Of a stretch of 64,000 nucleotides of DNA, positions 34,416-42,707 are shown piece by piece. The stretch spans positions 755,080-819,079 of the forward strand of contig NZ_JH719395.1 of NCBI RefSeq assembly GCF_000271845.1, in the 5' to 3' direction. Each line of letters begins with the position of its first letter. Positions within the stretch are counted from its first letter, which is position 1. Made by a program: the position numbers and the translations under genes. A model generated the notes under the pieces. It was not told where the DNA came from. It did not search any database and was given only the letters and a program-made list of their open reading frames with translations. Source of the DNA: Rhizobium leguminosarum bv. trifolii WSM2297 (GTDB lineage Bacteria > Pseudomonadota > Alphaproteobacteria > Rhizobiales > Rhizobiaceae).

Positions 34416-35351
34416 TCAGTAGTCCCAGAAGGCCGCTACCCAGCGAAAGGCGTCGCCATCGACCGCCACCCGGCCGACGGACGGGAACGGCAGGTGAGTG
34501 GCCACCAGCTGCTCGCCGGTCTCCGCCAGTTCCCGCAGAAGACGGACCCGAACGCGAGCCGCCTCCTCGGGGTCGTGTTCGAAGCCGTTGTACCAGTCGG
34601 GATGTTCAAATCCGACCGCGAACACGGCGTCGCCGGCAAACATCAGCCGGTCCCCGCCAGACGCCAGGCGGATCACGCTGTGCCCGGGAGTGTGGCCGCC
34701 GGTGCGATGGACGACCACGCCCGGCGCTACCTCGTACTCGTCGTCGAACAGCCTGAGATGGCTGCGATACTCTTTGGCGAACCGCTTGGCGGTCGCCCGA
34801 AGCGCGTCCGGGAACCCCGGCGGCATGGAGACCCGGGAGAAATCGGGCGCCTCCCAGAACTTGACCTCGGCCGCCGCCACGTGGATCCGCAGGTCCGGAC
34901 GCAGCTGGTCCTTCACCCCGTCGACGAGCAGCCCGCCAATGTGGTCCATGTGCATGTGGGTAAGGACTACGTCGGTCACCGACGCAAGATCGATGCCGGC
35001 GGCTTCCAATCGCTTGATCAGCTGCCCGGCCCGCGGCAGGTGCAAGTCCGGGTCGATCCCCAGCCCGGCGTCGAGGAGTATGGTCTGGTCGCCGCTGCGC
35101 ACCACGACCACGTTCAGCGCCCAGTCGAAAGCATCCGCAGGCAGGAACATGTCTTTCAGCCAGGCCGCTCGGACGGCGGGATCGATGTTGTGTCCCAGCA
35201 TCGCGGTTGGGAGCGGCAGCACGCCATCGCTGACCACCAGCACCTCAATCTCGCCGACCCGCACCGCGTAGCGCGACGGAACCAATTCGTCGAGCCGAGG
35301 TATGCCGGTGTGTGCGGTGTTTTCCAGGCTCATCTTTGTCTCAAGGTTCAT
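34416..35351 (-). CDS. MBL-fold metallo-hydrolase
   Basis: 311 residues of the metallo-beta-lactamase fold. The zinc motif is LTHMHMDHIGGL (HxHxDH, about residues 111-122), followed by GGHTPGHS (His about 218) and FAGDAVFAVGFEHPDW with the bridging Asp (about 238) and a late THLPFPSVG histidine. The set resembles quorum-quenching lactonase-like or aryl hydrolases of the family; the substrate is unknown. AAGGAGACGAAC precedes the start at 35351. It stands alone between two palindromic or non-coding gaps. The 240 bp in front of it (35352-35592) hold no gene that I can support. Confidence 0.9.
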   Translation of the reverse strand: MNLETKMSLENTAHTGIPRLDELVPSRYAVRVGEIEVLVVSDGVLPLPTAMLGHNIDPAVRAAWLKDMFLPADAFDWALNVVVVRSGDQTILLDAGLGIDPDLHLPRAGQLIKRLEAAGIDLASVTDVVLTHMHMDHIGGLLVDGVKDQLRPDLRIHVAAAEVKFWEAPDFSRVSMPPGFPDALRATAKRFAKEYRSHLRLFDDEYEVAPGVVVHRTGGHTPGHSVIRLASGGDRLMFAGDAVFAVGFEHPDWYNGFEHDPEEAARVRVRLLRELAETGEQLVATHLPFPSVGRVAVDGDAFRWVAAFWDY

Positions 35352-35592
35352 GTTCGTCTCCTTCTGACCGCCGCCTTAAACACGGCATCGACGACGCTAC
35401 ATGGAGGCGTGTTTGCGATCGATTGGGTCGAGGGATAAGGGCGGGTGGGGCCGAGGGACAGGGCAAGCCATACCACGGCATAGGTGCGGGCCTTGCTTTT
35501 TACTGCCGGCGGCGTGCTGATGAGCGCGGAGTTGACCAGATCAGCGAACGCGGAAAGCCTGCTGCATAGCCAGAAAATCGGCAACCCGTGGC

Positions 35593-36342
35593 CTAGCCGA
35601 TCTGCATCAGGATCGGGAAGGTTTGCTGGAACCAGATCGCCACATCGCTGACCCATCCGAACAGGAAGGCGAGGCCGGTCAGCACGAGAAAGACGCCCAT
35701 CACCTTTTCCACAGTGCCCAGATGGCGGCGGAAGCGCGACAGGAAGCGCATGAAGGCGCCGGAAAAGCCGGCGGCGATCCAGAAGGGGATGGCAAGGCCG
35801 AGCGAATAGACGGCAAGCAGCCCGGCGCCGGAGCCGACCGTCTCGCGCGAGGCGGCGACACCGAGGATCGCGCCGAGCACGGGGCCGATGCAGGGCGTCC
35901 AGCCGAAGGCGAAGGCAAGGCCCATAATATAGGCCCCCGTAAGCGTCGCCGGCTTGCCGCCGCCCTGGAAACGCGCCTCGCGGGCAAGCAGGCCCAATCG
36001 GAAGACGCCGAGGAAATTCAGCCCCATGACGATGATGATCAGCCCGCCGAGTTTCGACAACAGGTCGAGATGCTGGCGAAGCGCCATGCCGATACTGGAG
36101 GCACCGGCGCCGAGCGCCACGAAGACGGTGGCAAAGCCGAGCGTGAACAGCAGGGCGGAGAACAACACGCCGCGCCGGACGTCGGGCGCAACCGCAACCG
36201 CACCACCGCCGCGGAACTGCTCGACCGAAATGCCGGCCATGTAGCAGAGATAGGGCGGGACGAGCGGAAGCACGCAAGGCGACAGAAAGGAAAGCGCCCC
36301 GGCTATCAACGCGCTCCACAGGGAAATATCGGCAATCGACAC
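35593..36342 (-). CDS. ccdA: Cytochrome c biogenesis protein CcdA
   Basis: Inner-membrane thiol-disulfide transporter of the DsbD transmembrane-domain family, passing electrons from cytosolic thioredoxin to the periplasm for cytochrome c maturation. 249 residues with six membrane helices. The two essential cysteines are in LSPCVLPLVPPYLCYMAG (about residue 22) and GWTPCIGPVLGA (about 145). It stands alone, divergent from the tRNA-Lys gene downstream on the plus strand. Confidence 0.93.
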   Translation of the reverse strand: MSIADISLWSALIAGALSFLSPCVLPLVPPYLCYMAGISVEQFRGGGAVAVAPDVRRGVLFSALLFTLGFATVFVALGAGASSIGMALRQHLDLLSKLGGLIIIVMGLNFLGVFRLGLLAREARFQGGGKPATLTGAYIMGLAFAFGWTPCIGPVLGAILGVAASRETVGSGAGLLAVYSLGLAIPFWIAAGFSGAFMRFLSRFRRHLGTVEKVMGVFLVLTGLAFLFGWVSDVAIWFQQTFPILMQIG

Positions 36343-36481
36343 ACATTCTCTCCGGCTGCTATCTGCGTGATGTTCCTAGCTTTGCTGGTCCGGCATTGCC
36401 AATCACCTTTTTGCGCTCGGCAGCAATTGCCTTGCGCGCGCAAGAAATGTGCCGATCGCCGAAAAAACCCGAATTTTTCGG

Positions 36482-36510
36482 TTGACCGCAATGGGTCGCC
36501 TGCCTATGTT
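36482..36510 (+). promoter_or_regulatory. Likely sigma-70 promoter of tRNA-Lys
   Basis: TTGACC (36482-36487), 17-base spacer, TATGTT (36505-36510). Transcription would begin about 35 bases before the tRNA, a normal leader length. This is the best consensus-like pair that I see in the gap. Confidence 0.5.
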
Positions 36511-36551
36511 CCGCCCACTTCCAGCCGGGGTGCTTCACACCCACGGAGAGG

Positions 36552-36627
36552 GAGAGCGTAGCTCAGCCGGTAGAGCAACTGACTTTTAATCAGTAGGTCT
36601 CGGGTTCGAACCCCGACGCTCTCACCA
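36552..36627 (+). tRNA. tRNA-Lys (anticodon TTT)
   Basis: 76-nt cloverleaf with CCA encoded. Acceptor stem GAGAGCG / CGCTCTC, D arm GTAGCTCAGCCGGTAGAGC, anticodon stem-loop CTGAC-TTTTAAT-CAG with anticodon TTT, T arm GGGTTCGAACCCC, discriminator A and CCA at 36625-36627. tRNA genes are frequent integration sites, but no integrase or duplicated tRNA 3' end is seen next to it. Confidence 0.96.
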
Positions 36628-36900
36628 ACAATTTCAAAAATGTGTTTTTCGATTTGGTGTCGCCGTCCGGCCGCCACTAAATCATGTGGCATGGCGACCG
36701 ATACTGAATCGAATCCGCAGCAGCCACCACGCTATATGAATCTGGCAAAGCCTAAGCGCTACCTTACCCACCAATGAGCCTGTCGGCCGCTGCCGGCGTC
36801 GTCCCAAACGTACAGTCCCTGCGAGTGTGGCTTTGTTGCTACAGCTATTTGTTGGTGAATATTATATTGTGCTTGTATTCTAATGCATGGGGTACAGAAA

Positions 36901-37524
36901 ATGAAGTTGACTATCGCCACCACTTTCCTCGCACTTGTCGCATCGACTGCTTTTGCAGCGGATGCCGTTCAGGATATTCCGGCCGCTCCCGTTGCGGCTG
37001 CCCCTGTCTTCACTTGGTCGGGTCCGTATTTCGGTCTCGATGGCGGCGCCGGATGGCTTAACGGTGATTTCGACTTCGGCGGCCCCAGCGCTTCTGAGGA
37101 TTTCAATGGCGGCGTCTTCGGTGGGTTTGCGGGTTATAACTTCCAGTTCGATAGCATTGTCGTCGGTATCGAAGGCAACCTGGAATACAACTGGAATGAG
37201 AAGGAAGTCCTGGGAGCGGACATTGGGACGGACTGGGCCGGCGCCGTTCGCGGTCGTGTTGGCTACGCCTTCGACAAGGCGCTGATCTATGGCGCAGCTG
37301 GCTGGACCGCTACGCGCGGCTACGTTGATGTGCCGGGATTCGACAAGGAAACCGAAACCTTCAACGGCTACACCGTCGGGGCTGGCGTCGACTTTGCCAT
37401 CACCAACAACATCTTCGCCCGCGGCGAATACCGGTACAACGACTTCGGCAAGAAAGACATTCTCGGTGTTGATGTCGATCTCGACCAGCACGAAGTCAAG
37501 TTCGGTCTCGGCGTGAAGTTCTAA
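36901..37524 (+). CDS. Outer-membrane beta-barrel protein (Omp25/RopB-like)
   Basis: 207 residues. Cleavable signal peptide KLTIATTFLALVASTAFAADA (cut near 20-22), then an Ala/Pro stretch and an eight-stranded-barrel pattern: FTWSGPYFGLDGGAGW, NGGVFGGFAGYNFQFDSIVVGIEGNLEY, RGRVGYAFDKALIYGAAGW, FARGEYRYNDFG, and a final strand ending in Phe (VKFGLGVKF). This matches the Omp25/Omp31/RopB porin-like family of Rhizobiales, which stabilises the outer membrane. The ATG at 36901 is used since the signal peptide starts there. Confidence 0.92.
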   Translation: MKLTIATTFLALVASTAFAADAVQDIPAAPVAAAPVFTWSGPYFGLDGGAGWLNGDFDFGGPSASEDFNGGVFGGFAGYNFQFDSIVVGIEGNLEYNWNEKEVLGADIGTDWAGAVRGRVGYAFDKALIYGAAGWTATRGYVDVPGFDKETETFNGYTVGAGVDFAITNNIFARGEYRYNDFGKKDILGVDVDLDQHEVKFGLGVKF

Positions 37525-37550
37525 CAACTGTCGGCTAGTCAGAAGCGCGA

Positions 37551-37577
37551 AAGCTCCGTCAACTTGGCGGGGCTTTT
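37551..37577 (+). terminator. Intrinsic terminator after the outer-membrane protein gene
   Basis: Stem AAGCTCCGTC / GGCGGGGCTT with a short loop (two G-U pairs) followed by TTTCTATTT, 27 bases after the stop codon. Confidence 0.75.
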
Positions 37578-37771
37578 CTATTTGGCGCCGTAACGCAGGC
37601 AACCATTTTTTGATCAGCACAACTGCGAAAAGGCCAGCCTATCCTCGTCGCCGCGAGCAAGAGGCTGCGAGGGCAGGATAACGCGGCGGTTTGTCAAATC
37701 GGCCAAAAATGCAGGAACCAACTTCCACTGCTTCCCGTTCTCTCCTCATCGACAAACAGGAGAAATCGATC

Positions 37772-37975
37772 ATGGATTGGAATCGTGTGGAAGGAAACTG
37801 GAGGCAGGTGAAGGGCAATATCAAAGAGCAGTGGGGCAAACTCACGGACGATGATCTCGACCAGATCGCCGGCAAGCGCGACCAACTGGAAGGTAAGATC
37901 CAGGAGCGGTATGGCATCGAGAGGGATCGCATTAGACGCGATATCGATGACTGGTACGGTCGGCAGACTTGGTAG
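37772..37975 (+). CDS. CsbD-family stress protein
   Basis: 67 residues matching the CsbD/YjbJ family: DWNRVEGNWRQVKGNIKEQWGKLTDDDLDQIAGKRDQLEGKIQERYG. These are small, highly charged, helical cytosolic proteins induced in stationary phase or osmotic stress; their function is unknown. AACAGGAG lies before the ATG at 37772. The remaining tail DWYGRQTW is typical of the proteobacterial form. A strong hairpin follows the stop codon. Confidence 0.92.
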   Translation: MDWNRVEGNWRQVKGNIKEQWGKLTDDDLDQIAGKRDQLEGKIQERYGIERDRIRRDIDDWYGRQTW

Positions 37976-37983
37976 TGCCTGAG

Positions 37984-38011
37984 CAAGAACCCGGTGAAAG
38001 CCGGGTTCTTG
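37984..38011. terminator. Bidirectional hairpin between convergent genes
   Basis: Perfect 11-base stem CAAGAACCCGG / CCGGGTTCTTG with a 6-base loop, between the CsbD gene and the convergent small membrane protein at 38038. There is no clean T run, but the position is right for a shared transcript end. Confidence 0.65.
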
Positions 38012-38037
38012 CCGTCATTCTTCAGCTGATCTCATGA

Positions 38038-38259
38038 CTATCCACCAAAAGCCAATAGAAGGGCGCCGCCGGCGATAAGCGCAAGGGCCGGCCAGTTTTT
38101 GGATAGGCCGAGGAATCTGAGGCCTTGGCGCCGTGGTTCCAGCGTCGTGCCGCCTTGCGGCAGTTGATGCGGATCACTCGGCTTTCGACCAAGCACCGAC
38201 GAAAAGAGGAAAAGCAGTCCGCCGATGATGAGAGCGGCTCCGGTCAGGATGACCCACAT
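38038..38259 (-). CDS. Unrecognised small membrane protein
   Basis: 73 residues; no family recognised. Helix 1 (about 3-23, ILTGAALIIGGLLFLFSSVLG) and helix 2 (about 55-72, WPALALIAGGALLLAFGG) flank a basic/polar loop with the GLRFLGLSKNWPALAL segment. GGAGGCCACC sits directly before the ATG, a good ribosome-binding site. It is monocistronic and convergent with the CsbD gene. Confidence 0.65.
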   Translation of the reverse strand: MWVILTGAALIIGGLLFLFSSVLGRKPSDPHQLPQGGTTLEPRRQGLRFLGLSKNWPALALIAGGALLLAFGG

Positions 38260-38488
38260 GGTGGCCTCCGCTGTGAAGAGAATATGGGTTTAAACCGAAT
38301 TCGGCCTTGATCGTTCCGTGCGTGCCTGCTCAATGCCTTCCGGCTTTTGCGCCTCGCCCGCATCGTAAGCACAGCGTTTTTGGCCCCGGCGCAGATGCGG
38401 ATCGGCGATCGCCCTTCACACATTCCACTTTCGGAACCAAAAGCGCCTGCACCGAATTTGACCCCTGAGCGATCTTGGAGGTCCCCTG

Positions 38489-38659
38489 ATGGACAAGACA
38501 CCGAAGATGGCTATCCGCGGAATGATGTTATACGTGCTGGCTCTACTCGTCCTCGGTGTTCTGGCGGGCGCCGTGTACACAATCTACGGCCATCCCGGCG
38601 ATCCGTCCGAGCGACCTGCTGCTGAGACGATTCCGCAAAAAGCCACGCCTCCGCAGTGA
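38489..38659 (+). CDS. Small single-helix membrane protein (56 aa)
   Basis: 56 residues, too short for most gene callers. A basic N-terminus (DKTPKMAIRG) is followed by one membrane helix (about 12-32, MMLYVLALLVLGVLAGAVYT) and a polar Pro-rich tail (GHPGDPSERPAAETIPQKATPPQ). The ATG at 38489 has GGAGG seven bases upstream, a strong ribosome-binding site. No family is recognised; similar short membrane proteins with Pro-rich tails are common in rhizobia. It stands alone between gaps without other genes (38260-38488 and 38660-38986). Confidence 0.55.
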   Translation: MDKTPKMAIRGMMLYVLALLVLGVLAGAVYTIYGHPGDPSERPAAETIPQKATPPQ

Positions 38660-38986
38660 GATAATTTCGTCCTTCGAGAACAAACGATGACCGCTAAGGC
38701 CTCTGCCAGATCCGGCGTGCACCCGGTCAGGTCGTGTTGAAAAGCCTGCGTTGGACTCCACAAGTCCAGCAAGCGGCAACGAACATTGCTTTGGAAAGCA
38801 AGGCGGGAAATTCTGTCGCAAGTCCTTCCAACCAGTAAAGAGCCAAATTTATAGGGGGAACAACCTGCGACACCGAAATCGGTGCCGGGGTCTGGATCTA
38901 TTGAACTGCCGTTCCAGATGCCATCGGGCAGGTCTGCCTGGAACGCCGGGATATTGCGTCGGGCAATCGGAAAGAGGAGTCTGCGG

Positions 38987-40480
38987 ATGAAAGAACACGC
39001 GGTCGTGATTTCCGGAGGAGGTCCGACGGGGCTGATGCTGGCAGGCGAATTGGCGTTGGCGGGCGTTGACGTCGCCATCGTCGAACGCCGCCCGAACCAG
39101 GAGATTGTCGGGTCCCGGGCCGGCGGCCTGAGTTCGCGCACGCTTGAGGTTCTCGACCAGCGTGGAGTGGTCGACCGGTTCCTCGCGGAAGGCCAGATCG
39201 CCCAGGTCACCGGATTTGCGGTCACGAGGCTGGATATCAGCGATTTTCCGACCCGGCACAATTACGGGCTGGCGCTGAGGCAGAAGCACATCGAGCGCGT
39301 TCTTGCCGGCTGGGTCGAAGAACTGCCTGTGGCGATCTATCGCGGCCGTGAACTGACGGCTTTCGCGGAGGACGATACCGGCGTCACCATCGAACTCTCC
39401 GATGGCGCGTCGCTGAGGGCAGGCTATCTCGTCGGCTGCGATGGCGGCCGCAGTCTGGTTCGCAAGCTGGCCGGCATCGAGTTTCCGGGATGGGATGCGA
39501 CGACCAGCAACATTCTCGCCGAGGCCGAAATGGAGGAGGAGCCGCCGCTCGGCGTGCACCGTACGGCGCTCGGCATGCATGCATTCGGCCGGGAGGAGTA
39601 CGAAATCCGCGACGGCAAGGTCGTTTTTTCAAGTGAAGGTCCGGTCAACGTCATGGTGACCGAAAAGACGGCCGGCGGCACGAGCGAGCCGACCCTCGGC
39701 GATCTCAGGCAAGCCCTGATCGAAACATGCGGGACGGATTATGGCATCCATAGTCTGAGGTGGATTTCCAGGTTCACCGATATGTCGCGGCAGGCGGCGG
39801 CTTACCGCAAGGGCCGGATTTTCCTGGCCGGCGACGCCGCGCATGTGCATTCTCCAGTGGGCGGGCAGGGCCTCAACACCGGTGTTCAGGATGCCGTCAA
39901 CCTGGGCTGGAAGCTGGCTCAGGTGGTGAAGGGAATATCGCCGGAAAGCTTTCTCGACACCTATCATGCCGAGCGCCATCCGGTGGCCGCCCGCGTGTTG
40001 CGCACGACGATGGCGCAGGTCGCGCTGCAACGGACCGATGACCGCACCGAAGCCTTGCGAGACATGGTTTTGGAGCTCCTCGCCATGGAGGAGAACCGAA
40101 AAAAGATCGCCGCCGAAATGTCCGGGCTGGCCATCCATTACGACCTTGGCGAGGGGCATCCGCTGCTCGGCCGCCGCATGCCGGACCTTGACCTCACCAC
40201 ATCAGATGGCCCTCTGCGCGTTTATGCGCTGCTCCAAAATGTGCAACCGCTGCTGTTGAATCTCGCTGCGCCCGGCAGCCTCGACATCGGGCCGTGGTCT
40301 GGCCGCGTCCAACTGCTTGACTCCAGCTATGACGGCGTATGGGAGCTGCCGGCGTTGGGTGCGGTCTCGGCCCCAACCGCCGCGTTGATCCGGCCCGATG
40401 GCTATGTGGCCTGGGTGGGCGAGGGGACGACGGATGGTTTGCACGAGGCGATGACGACCTGGTTTGGACAGCCCGCCTAA
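38987..40480 (+). CDS. FAD-dependent aromatic monooxygenase (PHBH / rifampicin-monooxygenase type)
   Basis: 497-residue class A flavoprotein monooxygenase. Dinucleotide-binding GGGPTGLMLAGELALAG at the N-terminus, substrate-side RAGGLSSRTLEVLDQRG, the DG motif LVGCDGGRSLVRK (about 150-162) and the second FAD motif GDAAHVHSPVGGQGLNTGVQDAVNLGWK (about 280-305). A C-terminal thioredoxin-like domain starts near 390. Enzymes of this class hydroxylate phenols or inactivate rifampicin; the substrate is unknown. GGAAAGAGGAG lies upstream of ATG 38987. No regulator gene is adjacent. A second enzyme of the same class is at 45012. Confidence 0.92.
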   Translation: MKEHAVVISGGGPTGLMLAGELALAGVDVAIVERRPNQEIVGSRAGGLSSRTLEVLDQRGVVDRFLAEGQIAQVTGFAVTRLDISDFPTRHNYGLALRQKHIERVLAGWVEELPVAIYRGRELTAFAEDDTGVTIELSDGASLRAGYLVGCDGGRSLVRKLAGIEFPGWDATTSNILAEAEMEEEPPLGVHRTALGMHAFGREEYEIRDGKVVFSSEGPVNVMVTEKTAGGTSEPTLGDLRQALIETCGTDYGIHSLRWISRFTDMSRQAAAYRKGRIFLAGDAAHVHSPVGGQGLNTGVQDAVNLGWKLAQVVKGISPESFLDTYHAERHPVAARVLRTTMAQVALQRTDDRTEALRDMVLELLAMEENRKKIAAEMSGLAIHYDLGEGHPLLGRRMPDLDLTTSDGPLRVYALLQNVQPLLLNLAAPGSLDIGPWSGRVQLLDSSYDGVWELPALGAVSAPTAALIRPDGYVAWVGEGTTDGLHEAMTTWFGQPA

Positions 40481-40496
40481 AAGCCACGAACTTTGG

Positions 40497-41231
40497 CTAA
40501 GCGGCCAGAGGCATCGAACCGCAATCCGATATCGTCTCGGCCTCCGGCATGGGTTTGCCGCGGCGCTCCCATGTCCGGCGACTGATGCCGAAAGCCTCCC
40601 AGGGGCGCGCTTGGCTAAAGGAATTGGCGAGATAGTCGGCTCTGGGGCGCGCGCCTGCGGCACGGCGTTGCTCGTCTTTCCGGCTTCTGTCCCGCTGCCG
40701 CCGCTTTTCCTTTTGCAGTTTTGCTCTATTTCCCTTTGGTACATCGAAGGCGCCGATCGTGCGGATATCGAGGGCGCACCTTTCGGCATAGCTCAAATGC
40801 AGAGCGTGACCGAGAGCGTCGGCCGACAGCGGGGAAAAGCGCACCTTCGTCCGCTCGTAGATGATCTCCTCCACGTCGGCTTTCCCGGCCCAGGGAAGCC
40901 ATCGCGCCGCCCAGCCGAGTACAACGTCCACGAACTCTTGCCCGAATTCGACAAAGGCGAGGCTGGCGATCACCTCGACATAGATCAAAGCATCATCCGC
41001 CTCGGGCACGATATCTCCATGGCGATGCCTGATCAATTTTTCGATCTCGCGCATCCGGCCACGGAAATGGTTCCAGCGGCCGCCTCGCGCTCGGCGCCGG
41101 ACCGCCTTGTACCCCAGCAGGCAGTCGCCGACTTTGACGGCTGAAACATCCCGGGCGAGATCATCCGAGTGTTCGGCTTTTACAGCCCGCTTGTCGGATT
41201 GGGTCGCTTTTTCCTGACCAAGACGTTCCAT
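40497..41231 (-). CDS. Unrecognised basic protein with a C-terminal helix-turn-helix-like end
   Basis: 244 residues; no characterised family recognised. The N-terminal part is mixed alpha/beta (LIYVEVIASLAFVEFGQEFVDVVLGWAARWLPWAGK). The C-terminal third is very basic (KLQKEKRRQRDRSRKDEQRRAAGARPR) and ends ADYLANSFSQARPWEAFGISRRTWERRGKP, in which GISRRTWERR resembles the recognition helix of a helix-turn-helix. I remember this C-terminal block from uncharacterised rhizobial proteins on mobile or plasmid-borne DNA, so a DNA-binding protein of mobile origin is inferred. It is convergent with the monooxygenase, with a 16-base gap. Confidence 0.65.
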   Translation of the reverse strand: MERLGQEKATQSDKRAVKAEHSDDLARDVSAVKVGDCLLGYKAVRRRARGGRWNHFRGRMREIEKLIRHRHGDIVPEADDALIYVEVIASLAFVEFGQEFVDVVLGWAARWLPWAGKADVEEIIYERTKVRFSPLSADALGHALHLSYAERCALDIRTIGAFDVPKGNRAKLQKEKRRQRDRSRKDEQRRAAGARPRADYLANSFSQARPWEAFGISRRTWERRGKPMPEAETISDCGSMPLAA

Positions 41232-41513
41232 CGATTTCCCTCGCGACCGGCCTCGCGAAGGCCGAAACGCGTGATTGTAAGGGAAGTCGAGGGGGGTGAT
41301 GTAGCCTGGCCAACCGACATTTTTTTGGATTGTAGGCGAAAAGTCGATGGATCGCGGTTCGGCCCTCGGCGGACAACACGCGCAAATAGCGTCCGGCCAG
41401 CCAAAGCCACCAGAGACAAGTCGCTCCGAAGCTTATCGATCTATCGGCGCCAGCGGTCTCATCTCCACCTGATTGCCAAGGAGAGAAAGGCCCCTCGCCA
41501 CAATTTACATTAG

Positions 41514-41588
41514 TCAGCGAAAGCCGAAGAAGCTCAAAACCGCGAGCACAATGACGACAGCGCCGACAATCCAGATCAAATTGTTCAT
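41514..41588 (-). CDS. 24-residue single-helix micro-protein
   Basis: A 25-codon frame encodes NNLIWIVGAVVIVLAVLSFFGFR after Met, essentially one membrane-spanning helix with a terminal Arg. CAGGAGAAC lies 11 bases before the ATG. I remember very similar 24-residue proteins as conserved in alphaproteobacteria, which supports reality despite the size, but no function is known. It is too short for ordinary gene callers. It lies between a 282-bp empty stretch (41232-41513) and a 186-bp one (41589-41774). Confidence 0.55.
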   Translation of the reverse strand: MNNLIWIVGAVVIVLAVLSFFGFR

Positions 41589-41774
41589 TGGGAACCGTTC
41601 TCCTGTTTGAATTGAGCCAACACGTGACCCGTTCACTTAACTGCGGGGCAGGCTCGGAGTTCCCTAACCATTTCTATTGCTGCAGCGCGCCTCCTCTCAA
41701 TGACTCAGCCATACCACGGCTGCTCCCTGCGGCAATCGCAGTGAGGCCGTGCACCAATGTCGGCCGGGGGCGCC

Positions 41775-41957
41775 TTAATAGCTGCACGAGCGCGCATTGC
41801 CGGGTCTGAAACCACCCGCGCACGCCGGGTTGATCGAGGTGTCCCGTTGATACTGGAAATCTTCACGATCGTGCTTGCCAGGCGAGGTGCAGGAAGACGC
41901 GATCGCGGACACGCCGAGCAGCGCGCCGATGGCTACAAATGTCAGAAATCGGTTCAT
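41775..41957 (-). CDS. Small exported, possibly lipoprotein-like protein
   Basis: 60 residues. A signal-peptide-like N-terminus NRFLTFVAIGALLGVSAIASSC is followed by a polar tail with two more cysteines (PACAGG and ARSCSY). The first Cys (residue 23) is preceded by A-S-S rather than a standard L-A-G/A lipobox, so lipidation is uncertain; disulfide bonding is an alternative. GGGAGAGCCCAG precedes the ATG. No family recognised. Confidence 0.55.
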   Translation of the reverse strand: MNRFLTFVAIGALLGVSAIASSCTSPGKHDREDFQYQRDTSINPACAGGFRPGNARSCSY

Positions 41958-42263
41958 CTGGGCTCTCCCTTGCGGAATTGATCTTGGTCATAGTCTACCG
42001 TGCCGTACCAGCCTATACGAAACTTCCGGCGCTATTGATCACGCTTGGCTGAACACGTGTGCGATGGATCAATCGACCTTGAGCTTGTGCGTTTGAACCT
42101 CGATCTCTGATCGATTCCCTCAAGATAATCTCATCGGGCTATTCTGCCGTTATGGAAGTAGTTGCGGAAGCTTTTGACTAAATGCAGGCGATTTTATCTT
42201 GAATAAATCAAGGATTTTCAGTAATATTATCCCATAAAAAAGTAATATAAATGGGAGGTTACT

Positions 42264-42557
42264 ATGGCGGAAACTCGGTTCGATCCGGTTTTGCTTCATC
42301 GTCAGCATTTCATCGCTGAGATCACATGTCTCGATGAAATCATCGATTTTCTCGATGAATGGCCGGAGGAGAAACGGGGCCTGGCATATGACACGCTGTT
42401 GAAGGCGTGCCGGGACACGGCCAGCGGCCGTTTCCCGCTGAGCGCTGCGCGCGAGAATTTCCGGCGGTTTCTGAAGATGTCGGGTGTGCTTGCCAAGGTC
42501 GAGGGCGCGCCCAAATTCGAGCAGCTGATGGGTGATCGAAATATCGGCAATGCTTGA
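42264..42557 (+). CDS. DUF982 protein
   Basis: 97 residues with the DUF982 pattern: a short N-terminal strand, ITCLDEIIDFLDEWPEEKRGLAYDTLLKACRDTASGRFPLSAARENFRRFLKMSG. The family is small, rhizobial-expanded and functionally unknown. GGGAGGTTACT precedes the ATG. The 306 bases upstream (41958-42263) are unusually AT-rich near the gene (ATAAAAAAGTAATATAAAT region) and hold no gene that I can support; they are likely to contain its promoter. A second DUF982 gene lies at 43916. Confidence 0.9.
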   Translation: MAETRFDPVLLHRQHFIAEITCLDEIIDFLDEWPEEKRGLAYDTLLKACRDTASGRFPLSAARENFRRFLKMSGVLAKVEGAPKFEQLMGDRNIGNA

Positions 42558-42575
42558 TACGATGGAATGAGCAAA

Positions 42576-42612
42576 AACGCGCCGTCACATCATGTGCGGC
42601 GCGTTCTGGTTT
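42576..42612 (+). terminator. Intrinsic terminator after the DUF982 gene
   Basis: Stem AACGCGCCG-CACAT / ATGTG-CGGCGCGTT (14 paired bases with one unpaired T) followed by CTGGTTTT. It lies 18 bases after the stop codon. Confidence 0.85.
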
Positions 42613-42707
42613 TAACGTCGGCTGCCGGCCGAACACCTATTTCTCAGCGACAATGCTTGGCGACGAGCATCAACAGGCAGAGGCGATCCCGGGGATCTCG
42701 ACAAATC

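Noticed and set aside
35352..35592. Stretch before the MBL-fold gene with an open minus-strand frame continuing from the ccdA region
   Set aside because: The frame is open mainly because it is the alternate frame of ccdA; the extra part has no start or family signal, so it is left as non-coding.
36552..36627. tRNA-Lys as an attachment site of an integrated island
   Set aside because: No integrase and no second copy of the tRNA 3' end were noticed in the downstream accessory region.
36691..36777. 28-residue frame after tRNA-Lys (ATDTESNPQQPPRYMNL start)
   Set aside because: No Shine-Dalgarno sequence, no hydrophobic or other feature and no remembered homologue; not supportable as a gene.
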